From NCBI RefSeq assembly GCF_049319665.1, contig NZ_JBMOUD010000003.1:372001-436000 (forward strand): DNA of 64,000 nt, in the 5' to 3' direction. This document shows, piece by piece, positions 55,996 through 62,679 of the stretch. Under the pieces are notes generated by a model that saw only the letters and a program-made list of their open reading frames with translations, did no database searches and was not told where the DNA came from. The first letter of the stretch is position 1; every line of letters begins with the position of its first letter. The position numbers and the translations under genes were made by a program. The DNA comes from JBMOUD01 sp049319665. GTDB lineage: Bacteria; Pseudomonadota; Gammaproteobacteria; Enterobacterales; Enterobacteriaceae.

Positions 55996-56961
55996 CTATC
56001 GAAGAGAGTACCATTCCTTATGTTTCAGAGGATTCATCAGCGCACCAAGGATATCCGATACGACGTTAACAACGATAACCAGTGAACCGACCACCATCAC
56101 CCCTGCCGAAATAGCCGCGTAATCTTGTTGGCGAATAGCGTTAATCATCCAGCGGCCAATGCCAGGCCAGTTAAAGACGACTTCAGTGATCATCGCTAGC
56201 GTCAACATCGTGGAGAATTGCAGACCCAGCTTGGGAATGATAGGCGGCAAGGCGTTGTGTAAAACATGGCGGCGAATAATTGTCAGACGGGATAATCCAC
56301 GTGTTGCAGCGGCTTTAATATAATTCTTCGATAAAACATCGTCAGTACTAATACGCATCAGACGAATGACTTCGGTTGTCGGTGCAACGGCCAATGCTGC
56401 GATAGGCAGTATCATATGGCTAAGTGCGCTGAGCATAATCTCATGACGATAAGGCGAGTGTGATAGCCAGGCATCAACCAACACAAGCCCGGTAACATGT
56501 GGTAGGGGATAGAGTAAATCTATTCGCCCCGATACTGGCAACCAGCCCAGTTGTAGCGAGAAAAACAGGATCAGCAGCAGCGCCAGCCAGAAAATGGGGA
56601 TAGAAAATCCAAGCAGCGCAAGGGTGCTGATCGCAATATCGGGCCACTTACCGCGCATCACGCCAGCCAGAATACCCAGTGGGATCCCTATCAACAGCGC
56701 GAACGAGAAGGCCAGAATACAAAGCTCCATCGTGGCCGGGAATACCGCTTTGAGCTGCTCACTAATATTTTCGCCATTAATACTCGATACGCCAAAATCA
56801 AACTGGCATATCCCACTAAAGAAGAAGCGATAGGCATCCCATAATGACGCGCCTTGCAACGGGGCATAAGGGGTGAAGTAGCTCAGGCTGAAAGCCACGA
56901 GACTCAGTAAAAACAGGGTGATAACTAGCAGCAGCAAGCGTCTTAAGATAAAGATGATCAT
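55996..56961 (-). CDS. sapB: Peptide ABC transporter permease SapB
   Basis: A 321-aa DppB-type permease with about six helices; EAA loop NYIKAAATRGLSRLTIIRRH (about 205-225). The C-terminus ends HKEWYSLR, intact compared with E. coli EWYALR. Its start overlaps the sapA stop by 4 nt (ATGA). Downstream, the sapC start that normally overlaps its last codons has been lost (TACTCT in place of TATGCC). Confidence 0.95.
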   Translation of the reverse strand: MIIFILRRLLLLVITLFLLSLVAFSLSYFTPYAPLQGASLWDAYRFFFSGICQFDFGVSSINGENISEQLKAVFPATMELCILAFSFALLIGIPLGILAGVMRGKWPDIAISTLALLGFSIPIFWLALLLILFFSLQLGWLPVSGRIDLLYPLPHVTGLVLVDAWLSHSPYRHEIMLSALSHMILPIAALAVAPTTEVIRLMRISTDDVLSKNYIKAAATRGLSRLTIIRRHVLHNALPPIIPKLGLQFSTMLTLAMITEVVFNWPGIGRWMINAIRQQDYAAISAGVMVVGSLVIVVNVVSDILGALMNPLKHKEWYSLR

Positions 56962-58667
56962 TGGGCTAACTCCACGGCAGGATGCGGAGAAGAGGTGTCT
57001 TCATTACTGGCATTATCTCGGTAGACGCCGGCAAAGGAAGCGTTACCGAAAGGACTTAACACGAGCCCTTTAATATCATAACGATAGGCTTGTAGACGCA
57101 GCGAAGAAGCCAGCGGTAAGATCGGTAATTGCTGTTCTAGAATCTCTTGTGCCTGCTGATAGTTGTCAATACGTTGCGATAATTGTTGAGAGAGCAGCGC
57201 TTGATGAAGCAAATTATCGAACGCGGGATCGCACCAATGCGCATAATTGGTTTGTGAGTGGATAGCAGCGCAACTTAGCACCGGACGGAAGAAGCTGTCC
57301 GGGTCATTACTGTCGCTGGCCCAACCGGTTAGCGTTAAATCGTGGTTCATTTCCATCAACCGTGCTTCCTTGAAACGTCCTTCAACCGGCACGATGATCA
57401 CTTTTATACCCACTTGCGCCAAATCGGCCTGAATAAGTTCAGCGGTTTTCAATGGGCTAGGATTATAAGACTGAGAAGCCGTCGGCACCCACAGATGCAA
57501 GGTCATTTTTTCCTTGCCTAAGCTTTTGAGGATTTCTCTTGCTTTATCGGGGTTATATTCCGTTACCTTAGCATTAATATCGTAAGCCCAAGATGCGCGT
57601 GGCAAAATAGAGGCGGCGGTTTCTGCCGTGCCGTAATAAATAGACTGCATCAGGCGCTGATTATTAATAGATAGTGCCACCGCTTGGCGTATACGTAAGT
57701 CATTTAACGGCGGTTTGTTAGTATTAAAGGCTAAATAAGCCACATTCATTCCCGGACGCAGCGTAAGGCGCAGGCGAGGGTCATTGCGTAAAATAGAGAG
57801 CTGGCTGGCCGCCGGATATGCCAAAACATCACACTCACCTGTGAGCAATTTTGATAGCCTGCCTGTGCCACCAACACCAATATCGATAACCACTTGTGAC
57901 ATCCGCGGGATACCTTTCCAATATTGGCTATTGCGCGCCAATCTGATGTATTGCCCTGCACGATAATCGACTAACTGGAATGGCCCGGTTCCTACTGGTT
58001 CACGATCAATTTCTTCTTCATGCCCCGTTTTGACCAGGTTGTCGGCGTATTCCGCCGACAGGATTGGCGCGTAATGCGTTGCTAAATGCCACAGGAACGA
58101 CGCGTCCGGTTCTTTCAATTTGAATTCAACGGTGTATTGGTCGATTTTTCTGACACTTTTTACTGTATCTGCAAACTGCAGGCTGTCGAAGTAGGGATAT
58201 TCGCTACCATTGACATTGTGATAGTGCGCTTGTGGATCGAGTACACGCTCAGCGCTGAACACCACATCATCAGCATTCATCAGACGAGTTGGCGTGAACC
58301 AAGGCGTGGTCTGGAAAGGAACATCTTTGCGTAAATGAAAGCGGTAGGTTGCGCCGTTATCTAACACATCCCAGCTCTGTGCTAATTCAGGAATCAAACG
58401 ATAAGTATAGGGGTCAACATCCAATAAGCGGTCATACAACTGTGCTGCCAGCGTATCAATAATGAGACCACTACTGGCCTTCTGCGGATTAAAAGTATTT
58501 ACCATGCCGTTAACACAGTAAACAAATCCGCTTTGGCGAATATCTTTTTGTGCAGAAATAACCGGCGCAACAGACGAGTTCTGTTGTTCAGTCTGTGGGG
58601 CGGCAATAGCAACAGATGCCGCAGAAACTCCGGCCAATAAAAGCATCCATAAGGATAAACGACGCAT
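56958..58667 (-). CDS. sapA: Periplasmic peptide-binding protein SapA
   Basis: A 569-aa SBP family 5 protein. Signal peptide (about 1-22, ending VAIAA); mature protein with QSGFVYCVNGMVNTFNPQ at the N-terminus and the family stretch RLIPELAQSWDVLDNGATYRF (in part). It captures antimicrobial peptides or haem and presents them to SapBC. The ATG at 58667 starts a proper signal peptide; the longer upstream frame runs into repeat DNA. Confidence 0.94.
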   Translation of the reverse strand: MRRLSLWMLLLAGVSAASVAIAAPQTEQQNSSVAPVISAQKDIRQSGFVYCVNGMVNTFNPQKASSGLIIDTLAAQLYDRLLDVDPYTYRLIPELAQSWDVLDNGATYRFHLRKDVPFQTTPWFTPTRLMNADDVVFSAERVLDPQAHYHNVNGSEYPYFDSLQFADTVKSVRKIDQYTVEFKLKEPDASFLWHLATHYAPILSAEYADNLVKTGHEEEIDREPVGTGPFQLVDYRAGQYIRLARNSQYWKGIPRMSQVVIDIGVGGTGRLSKLLTGECDVLAYPAASQLSILRNDPRLRLTLRPGMNVAYLAFNTNKPPLNDLRIRQAVALSINNQRLMQSIYYGTAETAASILPRASWAYDINAKVTEYNPDKAREILKSLGKEKMTLHLWVPTASQSYNPSPLKTAELIQADLAQVGIKVIIVPVEGRFKEARLMEMNHDLTLTGWASDSNDPDSFFRPVLSCAAIHSQTNYAHWCDPAFDNLLHQALLSQQLSQRIDNYQQAQEILEQQLPILPLASSLRLQAYRYDIKGLVLSPFGNASFAGVYRDNASNEDTSSPHPAVELAQ

Positions 58668-58876
58668 AAAAACTTCAGTTGTGAGTAAGCAATGGGATAA
58701 GTGTATCGTAAACTGGCAGTTGGCCCAACAGGATGTGAAACATGACCGTGCTTTGGGCGATTTCTGGCTTTTCCAAAGCCAGGTAAAGTAAGTTTTGGCC
58801 TTCCCAAAGCTAAGCAAAGTGAATGTTTCGGTTTTTTGAATCACAGTGTTCAATGCAGCCCTGTAGCCGAAACCGA

Positions 58877-58905
58877 GTAAAGGGATGTAGGGCGCATCCC
58901 TTTAC
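58877..58905. repeat. Perfect 11-bp hairpin
   Basis: GTAAAGGGATG/CATCCCTTTAC with a 7-nt loop, inside the repeat-built segment. Confidence 0.7.
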
Positions 58906-59028
58906 AATCCGGCGCCTATTTATTGATTTATATCGAATTCTAATTAGGCCATGTTTCAGCTACCACCGTGACAGGCGCAAATTTCATGGCTCCGCCATGC
59001 CTTCCGTCGGGTTCGAGCCTGCTTCGCT

Positions 59029-59201
59029 GTCTCTCCACCACTTGTCAGTGAAATTTTGAGTGCGCCACCAAGCTTTTTAAATTCAAAGGCCAAAATTGCC
59101 TTTACCTTTACCTTTACCTTTACCTTTACCTTTCTGTTTTTGCCGTTGATTTAAAAGTCGCTAAGCGCACTCAAAATTTCACCGGTAAGTGATTAAGAGA
59201 C
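59029..59201. repeat. 37-bp inverted repeat enclosing a hexamer array
   Basis: Arms 59029-59065 and 59165-59201 match at 31 of 37 positions, with an uninterrupted identical core GTGAAATTTTGAGTGCGC. The 99-nt interval contains CCTTTA repeated about 5.8 times (59099-59133). It could form a large cruciform or a long stem in RNA. Confidence 0.8.
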
Positions 59202-59428
59202 AAAAGTTTTATCGTTGGCTCGTATCCGCAGCCGGGCATCCCGAATGGGATGAAATTTGCGCTATAACGGAAGTTTCTAAAACATGGCCTCTGCTGTATA
59301 CCGAGTTTAAGTATCAAAAAGCCCGGGATTCTATAGGGCGCGGCCTGCGTTCTTTAGGCGGCTTAGGCCGCAAGGCTACATTGAGAACCGCGCTTGAGAA
59401 GCCGAAACAGTCACTTCTCTGGTGTTAA
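59189..59428 (+). CDS. Doubtful small ORF in the repeat segment
   Basis: A 79-codon frame from GTG, basic, with GHPEWDEICAITEVSKTWP and GRGLRSLGGLGRK. It has no clear ribosome-binding site, because the start lies in the right arm of the inverted repeat. No family is recognised. It may be a relic or not coding. Confidence 0.2.
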   Translation: MIKRQKFYRWLVSAAGHPEWDEICAITEVSKTWPLLYTEFKYQKARDSIGRGLRSLGGLGRKATLRTALEKPKQSLLWC

Positions 59429-59564
59429 TAGATCGAAACTTACATTTTGCTTGGCTTTGGAAAAGCCAAGATGAACGTTGCCAGGCTTTCTAAAGCCGCC
59501 CAATGACATTAGTCTTCCCATGGAAATGAGAAAAATTCTCAATAAAGATCTTTACAGATGATAC

Positions 59565-59579
59565 TGATAACCATTATCA
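59565..59579. promoter_or_regulatory. Fur box of ryhB
   Basis: TGATAACCATTATCA matches the 7-1-7 Fur consensus at 13 of 14 defined positions and lies 18 nt upstream of the RyhB 5' end, over the -10/-35 region. A second palindrome TGAGAAAAATTCTCA (59527-59541) further upstream is a weaker candidate. Confidence 0.85.
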
Positions 59580-59596
59580 TCATTTCCATCGAGTCA

Positions 59597-59688
59597 GCGA
59601 TACCGAAGCCCTCTGGTATTCCTTACCCGATACGACATTGCTCACATTGCTTCCAGTTTTTTAGCCAGCCGGGTGCTGGCTTTTTTTT
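59597..59688 (+). ncRNA. ryhB: RyhB iron-responsive small RNA
   Basis: About 92 nt, from GCGATACCGAAGCCCTCTGG to a run of eight T. The conserved core ACGACATTGCTCACATTGCT and TCCAG, and the terminator AGCCAGC-CGGGT-GCTGGCT, match E. coli RyhB. A Fur box overlaps the promoter, so it should be made when iron is scarce and repress iron-using proteins through Hfq. Yersinia species carry two RyhB copies in general; this is one of them. It is convergent with pspF. Confidence 0.92.
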
Positions 59689-59697
59689 GTCTAAAAT

Positions 59698-60705
59698 TCA
59701 CTCATCCTCTGCATTGACTTGAATATCATACTTTTTCAACATGCCGCGTAGCTGGTGATAGGTCAGTCCCAGTAGCTCAGCCGCTCGCCGTTGATTGAAC
59801 TTTGCCTGCTGTAATGCCTGCATGATGAGTTGGTGTTCTTGGCTTGCCATCCACTGTTTTAAATCGATGGGCAGAACGGGAAGAGAAGTGCCGTCATTAT
59901 TGAATTCAGCAGTTGGTGTCATAGCGTCGTGACTGCGGGAGAATGGATTAATGACGATATTATCGAGAGGGAATTCACTGTTGCCGTGACGGTACATTGA
60001 ACGTTCCACCACATTTTTTAATTCGCGTACATTGCCCGGCCAGCCGTAAGTCAGCAGAGTATGCGTGGCCTGCGGCGTGAAACCTGGAAACAGTGGAAAG
60101 CCCAGTTCGCGGCACATTTGGATGGCAAAATGGTTAGCTAGCAACATGATATCTTGCTGGCGCTCGCGTAAGGCAGGCAATTGAATAACGTCAAAGGCTA
60201 ATCTATCGAGCAGGTCGGCACGGAATTTACCGGCGGCCGCTAAAGCGGGGAGGTCATCGTTAGTCGCGCAGACCAGACGAACATCAACTTGCAGAGGCTG
60301 GCTGCCGCCAACCCGTTCCAGATGACCGTATTCAATGACCCGTAATAATTTTTCTTGTACCAGCATGGGTGCCGTTGCTAATTCGTCAAGAAACAAGGTG
60401 CCGCCATCGGCACGCTCAAAGCGTCCGAGGTGACGTTTCTGTGCTCCGGTAAAGGCTCCCGCTTCATGACCAAATAGCTCAGAATCAAGCAAGTTTTCAC
60501 TTAATGCTGCACAATTAAGTGAGATAAACGGCCCTTGCCAACGACTAGAAAGATAGTGCAAACGATGGGCGATAAGTTCCTTACCCGTACCTCGTTCGCC
60601 AATCACCAGAACCGGCTTGTTCAGCTTGGCCAGATGAGAAACTTGTTCAAGTACTTCAATAAAAGTATTGGCTTCGCCAAGCAGGTTATCGTTGCGTTCA
60701 CTCAT
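59698..60705 (-). CDS. pspF: Phage-shock-protein activator PspF
   Basis: A 335-aa sigma-54 enhancer-binding protein without a receiver domain. AAA+ domain (about 6-240): Walker A GERGTGKE, GAFTGA loop in HEAGAFTGAQKRH, Walker B GGTLFLDEL. C-terminal Fis-type HTH with NQRRAAELLGLTYHQLRGML. Held inactive by PspA. The ATG at 60705 (MSERNDNLLGEAN) aligns with E. coli; the upstream start adds five residues. It is divergent from pspA. Confidence 0.96.
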   Translation of the reverse strand: MSERNDNLLGEANTFIEVLEQVSHLAKLNKPVLVIGERGTGKELIAHRLHYLSSRWQGPFISLNCAALSENLLDSELFGHEAGAFTGAQKRHLGRFERADGGTLFLDELATAPMLVQEKLLRVIEYGHLERVGGSQPLQVDVRLVCATNDDLPALAAAGKFRADLLDRLAFDVIQLPALRERQQDIMLLANHFAIQMCRELGFPLFPGFTPQATHTLLTYGWPGNVRELKNVVERSMYRHGNSEFPLDNIVINPFSRSHDAMTPTAEFNNDGTSLPVLPIDLKQWMASQEHQLIMQALQQAKFNQRRAAELLGLTYHQLRGMLKKYDIQVNAEDE

Positions 60706-60749
60706 GGTGAAAATTACCAACCTTTAGTTAAATTAATCACATTGAATAA

Positions 60750-60766
60750 TAGTCTAGCAGAGACTA
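60750..60766. promoter_or_regulatory. Possible PspF upstream activating site
   Basis: TAGTCT-AGCAG-AGACTA, a palindrome about 46 bp upstream of the -24 element of the psp promoter, in the right position for an enhancer site. The exact PspF consensus was not checked. Confidence 0.4.
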
Positions 60767-60811
60767 AAAAATAAAAATGTTTTTATTCAATAAGATAAAA
60801 ATATTAAAAAG

Positions 60812-60828
60812 TTGGCATGACTCTTGAT
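60812..60828 (+). promoter_or_regulatory. Sigma-54 promoter of pspABCD
   Basis: TTGGCATGACTCTTGAT: -24 GG and -12 GA with 10 bp between, fitting the TGGCA-N6-TTG(C/A) pattern. It lies about 130 nt upstream of pspA. Confidence 0.75.
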
Positions 60829-60955
60829 ATTACTTACAGCAGGCCAACAATATACAGCACGCAATGGCCAAGATTTTTAGTCGATATTCCAAGGTGGAGT
60901 ATTGATATTACATCGGTCAGTAGGCCGTTATGCCATGTCAAAGAGGAGTTTTATT

Positions 60956-61627
60956 ATGGGTATTTTTTCTCGTTTTGCCGATATCGTGAATGCGAACATC
61001 ACATCACTGCTTGATAAGGCAGAAGATCCACAAAAACTGGTTCGTTTGATGATTCAGGAAATGGAAGACACGCTGGTGGAAGTGCGTTCTACATCAGCAC
61101 GTGCGCTAGCTGAGAAGAAACAGCTGATTCGACGTATTGAGCAAGGCGAAGCGCAACAGGCTGAATGGCAAGAGAAAGCCGAGTTGGCCGTCCGTAAAGA
61201 TAAAGAGGATTTAGCGCGTGCGGCCTTAATTGAGAAACAAAAACTGCAAGAATTAGTTTCTCTGCTCAAAAATGAAGTGATGACTGTAGAAGAAACCTTG
61301 TCACGCATGAAAACAGAAATTGGCGAACTAGAAAGTAAGCTGACTGAAACGCGTGCTCGCCAGCAGGCATTAACGTTGCGCCATCAAGCCGCCGCGTCAT
61401 CTCGTGATGTTCGCCGCCAGCTCGATAGCGGTAAGCTGGATCAAGCGATGGCACGGTTTGAACAGTTTGAACGCCGTATCGACCATATTGAGGCTGAAGC
61501 TGAAAGTGTGGGTTTGGGTAAAAAGAAAACGTTGGATCAGCAGTTTGCAGAGCTGAAAGCTGATGATGAAATCAGTGCACAAATTGCCGCGATGAAAGCG
61601 AAGATGCAAGGTAATCAGGACGCGTGA
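60956..61627 (+). CDS. pspA: Phage-shock protein A
   Basis: A 223-aa ESCRT-III-like coiled-coil protein that inhibits PspF and, under membrane stress, oligomerises on the inner membrane. N-terminal amphipathic helix MGIFSRFADIVNANI; the rest is long helices rich in Glu, Lys and Ala. The start at 60956 has AGGAG; the open frame extends upstream without support. An ERIC-like element lies between it and pspB. Confidence 0.97.
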   Translation: MGIFSRFADIVNANITSLLDKAEDPQKLVRLMIQEMEDTLVEVRSTSARALAEKKQLIRRIEQGEAQQAEWQEKAELAVRKDKEDLARAALIEKQKLQELVSLLKNEVMTVEETLSRMKTEIGELESKLTETRARQQALTLRHQAAASSRDVRRQLDSGKLDQAMARFEQFERRIDHIEAEAESVGLGKKKTLDQQFAELKADDEISAQIAAMKAKMQGNQDA

Positions 61628-61677
61628 TGATAATAATTAGCCCGCTGTGAGTGGGCTAATACATGATAATAAAGACA

Positions 61678-61758
61678 TATACCCAATAGACTTTAAGGTA
61701 TAGGCAGGCGGCAATCGAGAGTGTTCCCTGCAACTCGAAGGATAACGGGTATTAAAGG
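61678..61758. repeat. Degenerate ERIC element between pspA and pspB
   Basis: ATATACCCAATAGACTTTAA, GGCAGGCGGCAA at the left and TGCAACTCGAAGGATAACGG then GTATT at the right correspond to ERIC ends; the centre is shortened. It fills most of the 138-nt pspA-pspB gap in a transcribed region. Confidence 0.7.
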
Positions 61759-61765
61759 AGTCGCC

Positions 61766-61996
61766 ATGAGTTTTCTGTTTTTAGCCATTCCATTGACCAT
61801 TTTTATGTTATTTGTGGCGCCGATATGGCTCTGGCTGCATTACAGCAATAGACAACAAAGTGCCAGCCAGTTATCGCCGGCAGAGTTGCAAAATATTACG
61901 CAACTGACCAGTGAAGCCCGTCGGATGCGTGAGCGAATTCAAGCGTTGGAAGAAATTCTCGATGCTGAACATCCAAGCTGGAGACAAACGCTATGA
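61766..61996 (+). CDS. pspB: Phage-shock protein B
   Basis: A 76-aa single-pass membrane protein (helix about 4-24, FLAIPLTIFMLFVAPIWLWLH) with a cytosolic leucine-zipper-like segment. With PspC it senses stress and draws PspA from PspF. The ATG at 61766 aligns with E. coli. It overlaps pspC by 4 nt (ATGA). Confidence 0.95.
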   Translation: MSFLFLAIPLTIFMLFVAPIWLWLHYSNRQQSASQLSPAELQNITQLTSEARRMRERIQALEEILDAEHPSWRQTL

Positions 61997-62352
61997 GCAA
62001 TTTAGCGCAGAGAAAACTGTATCTGGCACCGAAAGAAGGGATGATCAAAGGAGTATGTGCCGGTCTGGCCCATTATCTTGGCGTACCGGTCGCGTTGATT
62101 CGAATAATGGCCGTGTTGTCGATCTTCTTCGGTTTATTCATGTTTACATTAGTGGCCTACATTATTTTGAGTTTCTCACTCGATCCCGTGCCTGATGAGT
62201 ACACTTATAATGAAGACCAACAGCCATCGCCGAAACATTTACTTGCGCAGGCAGATGCTGAATTAAAAGCAAGTGAGCAACGCTTGCGGCAAATTGAACG
62301 TTATGTCACCTCTGAAACGTTTGGCGTACGCAGTCGCTTCCGCCAGCTATAA
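61993..62352 (+). CDS. pspC: Phage-shock protein C
   Basis: A 119-aa inner-membrane protein with a PspC domain (about 8-70): LYLAPKEGMIKGVCAGLAHYLG then a membrane helix (about 36-62). Coiled C-terminal region. It pairs with PspB and binds PspA. The start overlaps pspB. Confidence 0.95.
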   Translation: MSNLAQRKLYLAPKEGMIKGVCAGLAHYLGVPVALIRIMAVLSIFFGLFMFTLVAYIILSFSLDPVPDEYTYNEDQQPSPKHLLAQADAELKASEQRLRQIERYVTSETFGVRSRFRQL

Positions 62353-62439
62353 TTTATGGTTGATTGGCGCGGCATGTTTTATTCAGGCGCTCTCGGGCGC
62401 TTTCTCTCTTAATGTCATTAACCAAAGGACAACTTTTAT

Positions 62440-62679
62440 ATGGCCTCTACTCTAGCGGTTGATCATAAAGGCAGTTTTTTGAAAAAGGCTGCTCGTTTTG
62501 CTGTGATGCTGGCGCTGACTTTCGTGCCCGGTAGTCTGGCAGCCAGAGTGCTTGGCAGTCTGGGAAAAGGCCCGTTAAGATTCGTTTTGGCTTTGGTACT
62601 TGAGCCGTTATTAAAACGTATTTTTACCGCCCTATTTGGGCGTTATGCCCGGGAGAGCAATGAAACGACTACAAAGTGA
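62440..62679 (+). CDS. pspD: Phage-shock protein D
   Basis: A 79-aa peripheral inner-membrane protein, the least conserved psp gene. Hydrophobic segment about 18-36 and LEPLLKRIFTALFGRYAR resembling the LEPLL motif of E. coli PspD. 87 nt after pspC; its end overlaps the ycjX start by 20 nt. Confidence 0.88.
   Translation: MASTLAVDHKGSFLKKAARFAVMLALTFVPGSLAARVLGSLGKGPLRFVLALVLEPLLKRIFTALFGRYARESNETTTK

Larger units (their letters stand above)
58753..59503. mobile_element. Repeat-built segment of unknown origin
   Basis: About 750 bp between sapA and ryhB. Both edges carry TTGGGCG, then a TGGCTTT-N-AAAGCCA type palindrome, then (G/A)TAAGTTT, in opposite orientation: left 58753-58795, right 59436-59503 with an additional GGCTTTCTAAAGCC palindrome inserted. 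Inside are a perfect 11-bp hairpin (58877-58905), a 37-bp inverted repeat (59029-59065/59165-59201) around CCTTTA repeats, and a small open frame at 59189. No transposase is present. It may be a non-autonomous element or a relic of a satellite prophage control region; neither is shown. Confidence 0.45.

Noticed and set aside
58823..59059. 78-codon plus-strand frame ending HHLSVKF
   Set aside because: Runs through the hairpin and the left arm of the inverted repeat; looks like translated repeat DNA.
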